A DNA stretch of 15,168 bases from CATJXY01 sp964623925. Its GTDB lineage: Bacteria > Bacillota_I > Bacilli_A > Erysipelotrichales > Erysipelotrichaceae. Shown here piece by piece: positions 13,951 through 15,168 of the stretch. Position numbers and translations under genes: made by a program. Where the stretch lies: positions 1 through 15,168 of the forward strand of contig CAZUVT010000040.1 in the NCBI GenBank assembly GCA_964623925.1, in the 5' to 3' direction. The notes under the pieces are model-generated. The model was given only the letters and a program-made list of their open reading frames with translations. It did no database searches and was not told where the DNA came from. Position 1 is the first letter of the stretch; every line of letters starts with the position of its first letter.

Positions 13951-15168
13951 GAATTATGTTTATTGATGGATCTTCTAAAGAAAAGTCGCAAGCAGGCTGT
14001 TTTGTCAAAGGGAATGATCGGATAGAGATAGCAGCGATGATCCAAAGTCTTCGTCGTAAAGAGAATAAGCAAGATCATGATCAGTGCCAGAATAAATCCC
14101 CAGATGTTCAGGATACCGGTACAGATCAGCAGCAAGATCCTGAAAAACTTAAACGCATAGCCCAGTTCAATGCTTGGCTGAGTGAAAGTTGTGATTGCTA
14201 CAAAACTCATGTATAAAACAACTTCCGGAACAAACCAATTTGTCTTTACCGCAAAATCACCTAAAATGATTGCTCCTAAGATGCTGAATGAATTGCTTAG
14301 AGAGCTCGGCGTATTGAGCGAGGCAAGCTTTAATCCATCAACGATGAATTCAATGATCAGAAACTGAAACAGGATCGGAATCGGTCCTTGTGTTTGGGGA
14401 AGCAGAAATTTTAAAGAATCATTCAACAAGTCGGGATTTTGGATAAGCAGATACCAGACCGGCGTTAAAAATAAGGTCAGCATGAAAATGAACAGGCGGA
14501 TCATTCTCAGATAAGTTCCTAATAAAGGGGGAAAGTAATAGTCATTCGTTTCCTGAATAAAATCAAAGAAACCGGTAGGAAGAATCATGACAGAAGGGGA
14601 ATTGTCGATCAGAACAGCGATGCTTCCTTCCACGATGCTGGCGGTCGTGCTATCGGGTCTTTCGCTGTAGCGGATCCTCGGAAGCGGATTATAAAGCTGC
14701 TTGTCAAGCAGACATTCAGCCAGACTTTCCTGAGACATCGTGAGGTTATCGATCGTCATTTTATTCAGTTTCTCTCTTAATTCGTTCAAAAAATCCGGAT
14801 CGACTTTTTCTTTCATATAGCACAATATGACATCAGTGCAGGATTGTTTTCCGACTTGATGATATTCCATCGTTAAAGACGGATCTCTTAGTCTTCTGCG
14901 TATCAAAGCGGTATTGAAAATCAGTGTTTCATTAAATCCGTCATGGGAACCGCGCAAGACCCGATCGTCATCCGGTTCTTCAATCCCTCTTGTCGGATAT
15001 TCGCGGATATCTAAAAAGATGACTGCAGCATATCCTTCAATCAACAATCCCAATGCGCCGCTTAAGATCATGGTAATGCTTTGATCAAAGTCTTTCTCAA
15101 CATTGGATTCGATATAAGGAACTCTTGATCGAATAAAATCATAAGGATCAGTCCATTGATCAAGATCT
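13947..15168 (-). CDS. spoVAF: SpoVAF/GerA-family spore membrane protein (5' end outside window)
   Basis: Open on the minus strand from the window edge, about 406 codons present; full family members are about 490 aa. An internal ATG at 15071 is not the true start, because the upstream in-frame sequence (PYIESNVEKDFDQSIT) still matches the family. The N-terminal soluble region holds GLLIEGYAAVIFLDIREYPTRGIEEP, RGSHDGFNETL and NTALIRRRLRDP, the GerA signatures. A membrane half with about 5 hydrophobic segments follows (about 14000-14560), including PTGFFDF, GTYLRM, QFLIIEFIVDGLKLA and LFVPEV-like WFVPEVVLYMS. ERPDSTTASIVEG and IDNSPSVMILPT fit SpoVAF better than germinant-receptor A subunits. 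SpoVAF is a spore inner-membrane protein linked to the SpoVA dipicolinate channel and germination. Symbol choice over a gerA paralogue is my judgement. Confidence 0.85.
   Translation of the reverse strand, partial: DLDQWTDPYDFIRSRVPYIESNVEKDFDQSITMILSGALGLLIEGYAAVIFLDIREYPTRGIEEPDDDRVLRGSHDGFNETLIFNTALIRRRLRDPSLTMEYHQVGKQSCTDVILCYMKEKVDPDFLNELREKLNKMTIDNLTMSQESLAECLLDKQLYNPLPRIRYSERPDSTTASIVEGSIAVLIDNSPSVMILPTGFFDFIQETNDYYFPPLLGTYLRMIRLFIFMLTLFLTPVWYLLIQNPDLLNDSLKFLLPQTQGPIPILFQFLIIEFIVDGLKLASLNTPSSLSNSFSILGAIILGDFAVKTNWFVPEVVLYMSFVAITTFTQPSIELGYAFKFFRILLLICTGILNIWGFILALIMILLILFTTKTLDHRCYLYPIIPFDKTACLRLFFRRSINKHNS

Noticed and set aside
14598..15071. The ATG at 15071 as the true start of the SpoVAF-type gene
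   Set aside because: In-frame sequence upstream to the window edge still matches the GerA/SpoVAF family, so the gene starts outside the window.

Overview
The window is a bacterial chromosome segment from a moderately AT-rich, low-GC Gram-positive organism (Bacillota). The conserved block rimP-nusA-rnpM(ylxR)-ylxQ-infB-rbfA, strong AGGAG-type ribosome binding sites, TTGACA/TATAAT-type promoters and U-tailed hairpin terminators all fit. A SpoVAF/GerA-type spore protein at the right edge points to an endospore former. I favour a spore-forming member of Erysipelotrichia/Erysipelotrichales, partly because of the long NusA tail, but this placement is inference and a clostridial relative cannot be excluded. 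No rRNA, tRNA, CRISPR array, insertion sequence or prophage gene was seen.

Layout. (1) Positions 1-1365 hold the 5' part of rqcH (ribosome quality control, minus strand), divergent from gmk across a short intergenic region with back-to-back promoters. (2) gmk is followed by a GNAT acetyltransferase and a terminator, then monocistronic-looking pnp. (3) An accessory patch at 5036-7231 carries a cysteine-rich flavodoxin-like reductase, a MerR-family regulator and, divergent from it, a 12-TM MFS exporter. The merR/MFS intergenic region has a textbook MerR promoter with a 19-bp spacer and a 20-bp dyad. (4) The transcription/translation operon runs from 7358 to 12243 and ends in a terminator. Its leader contains two mutually exclusive hairpins, one of which would bury the rimP Shine-Dalgarno sequence. 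(5) A PHP-family metal-dependent phosphoesterase and NAD kinase overlap by 4 nt and form a two-gene unit. (6) Converging on nadK, with overlapping stop codons, is spoVAF, truncated at the window edge.

Most genes serve RNA and protein quality control or synthesis: RqcH rescues stalled 50S subunits, PNPase degrades RNA, RimP and RbfA mature the 30S subunit, NusA controls elongation, RnpM binds RNase P RNA, YlxQ is an L7Ae-type RNA-binding protein and IF2 starts translation. Gmk and NadK supply GDP and NADP. I found no clear novel multi-gene system. The best leads are the rimP leader switch candidate, the long NusA C-terminal tail, and the MerR-MFS-reductase patch placed between housekeeping genes.
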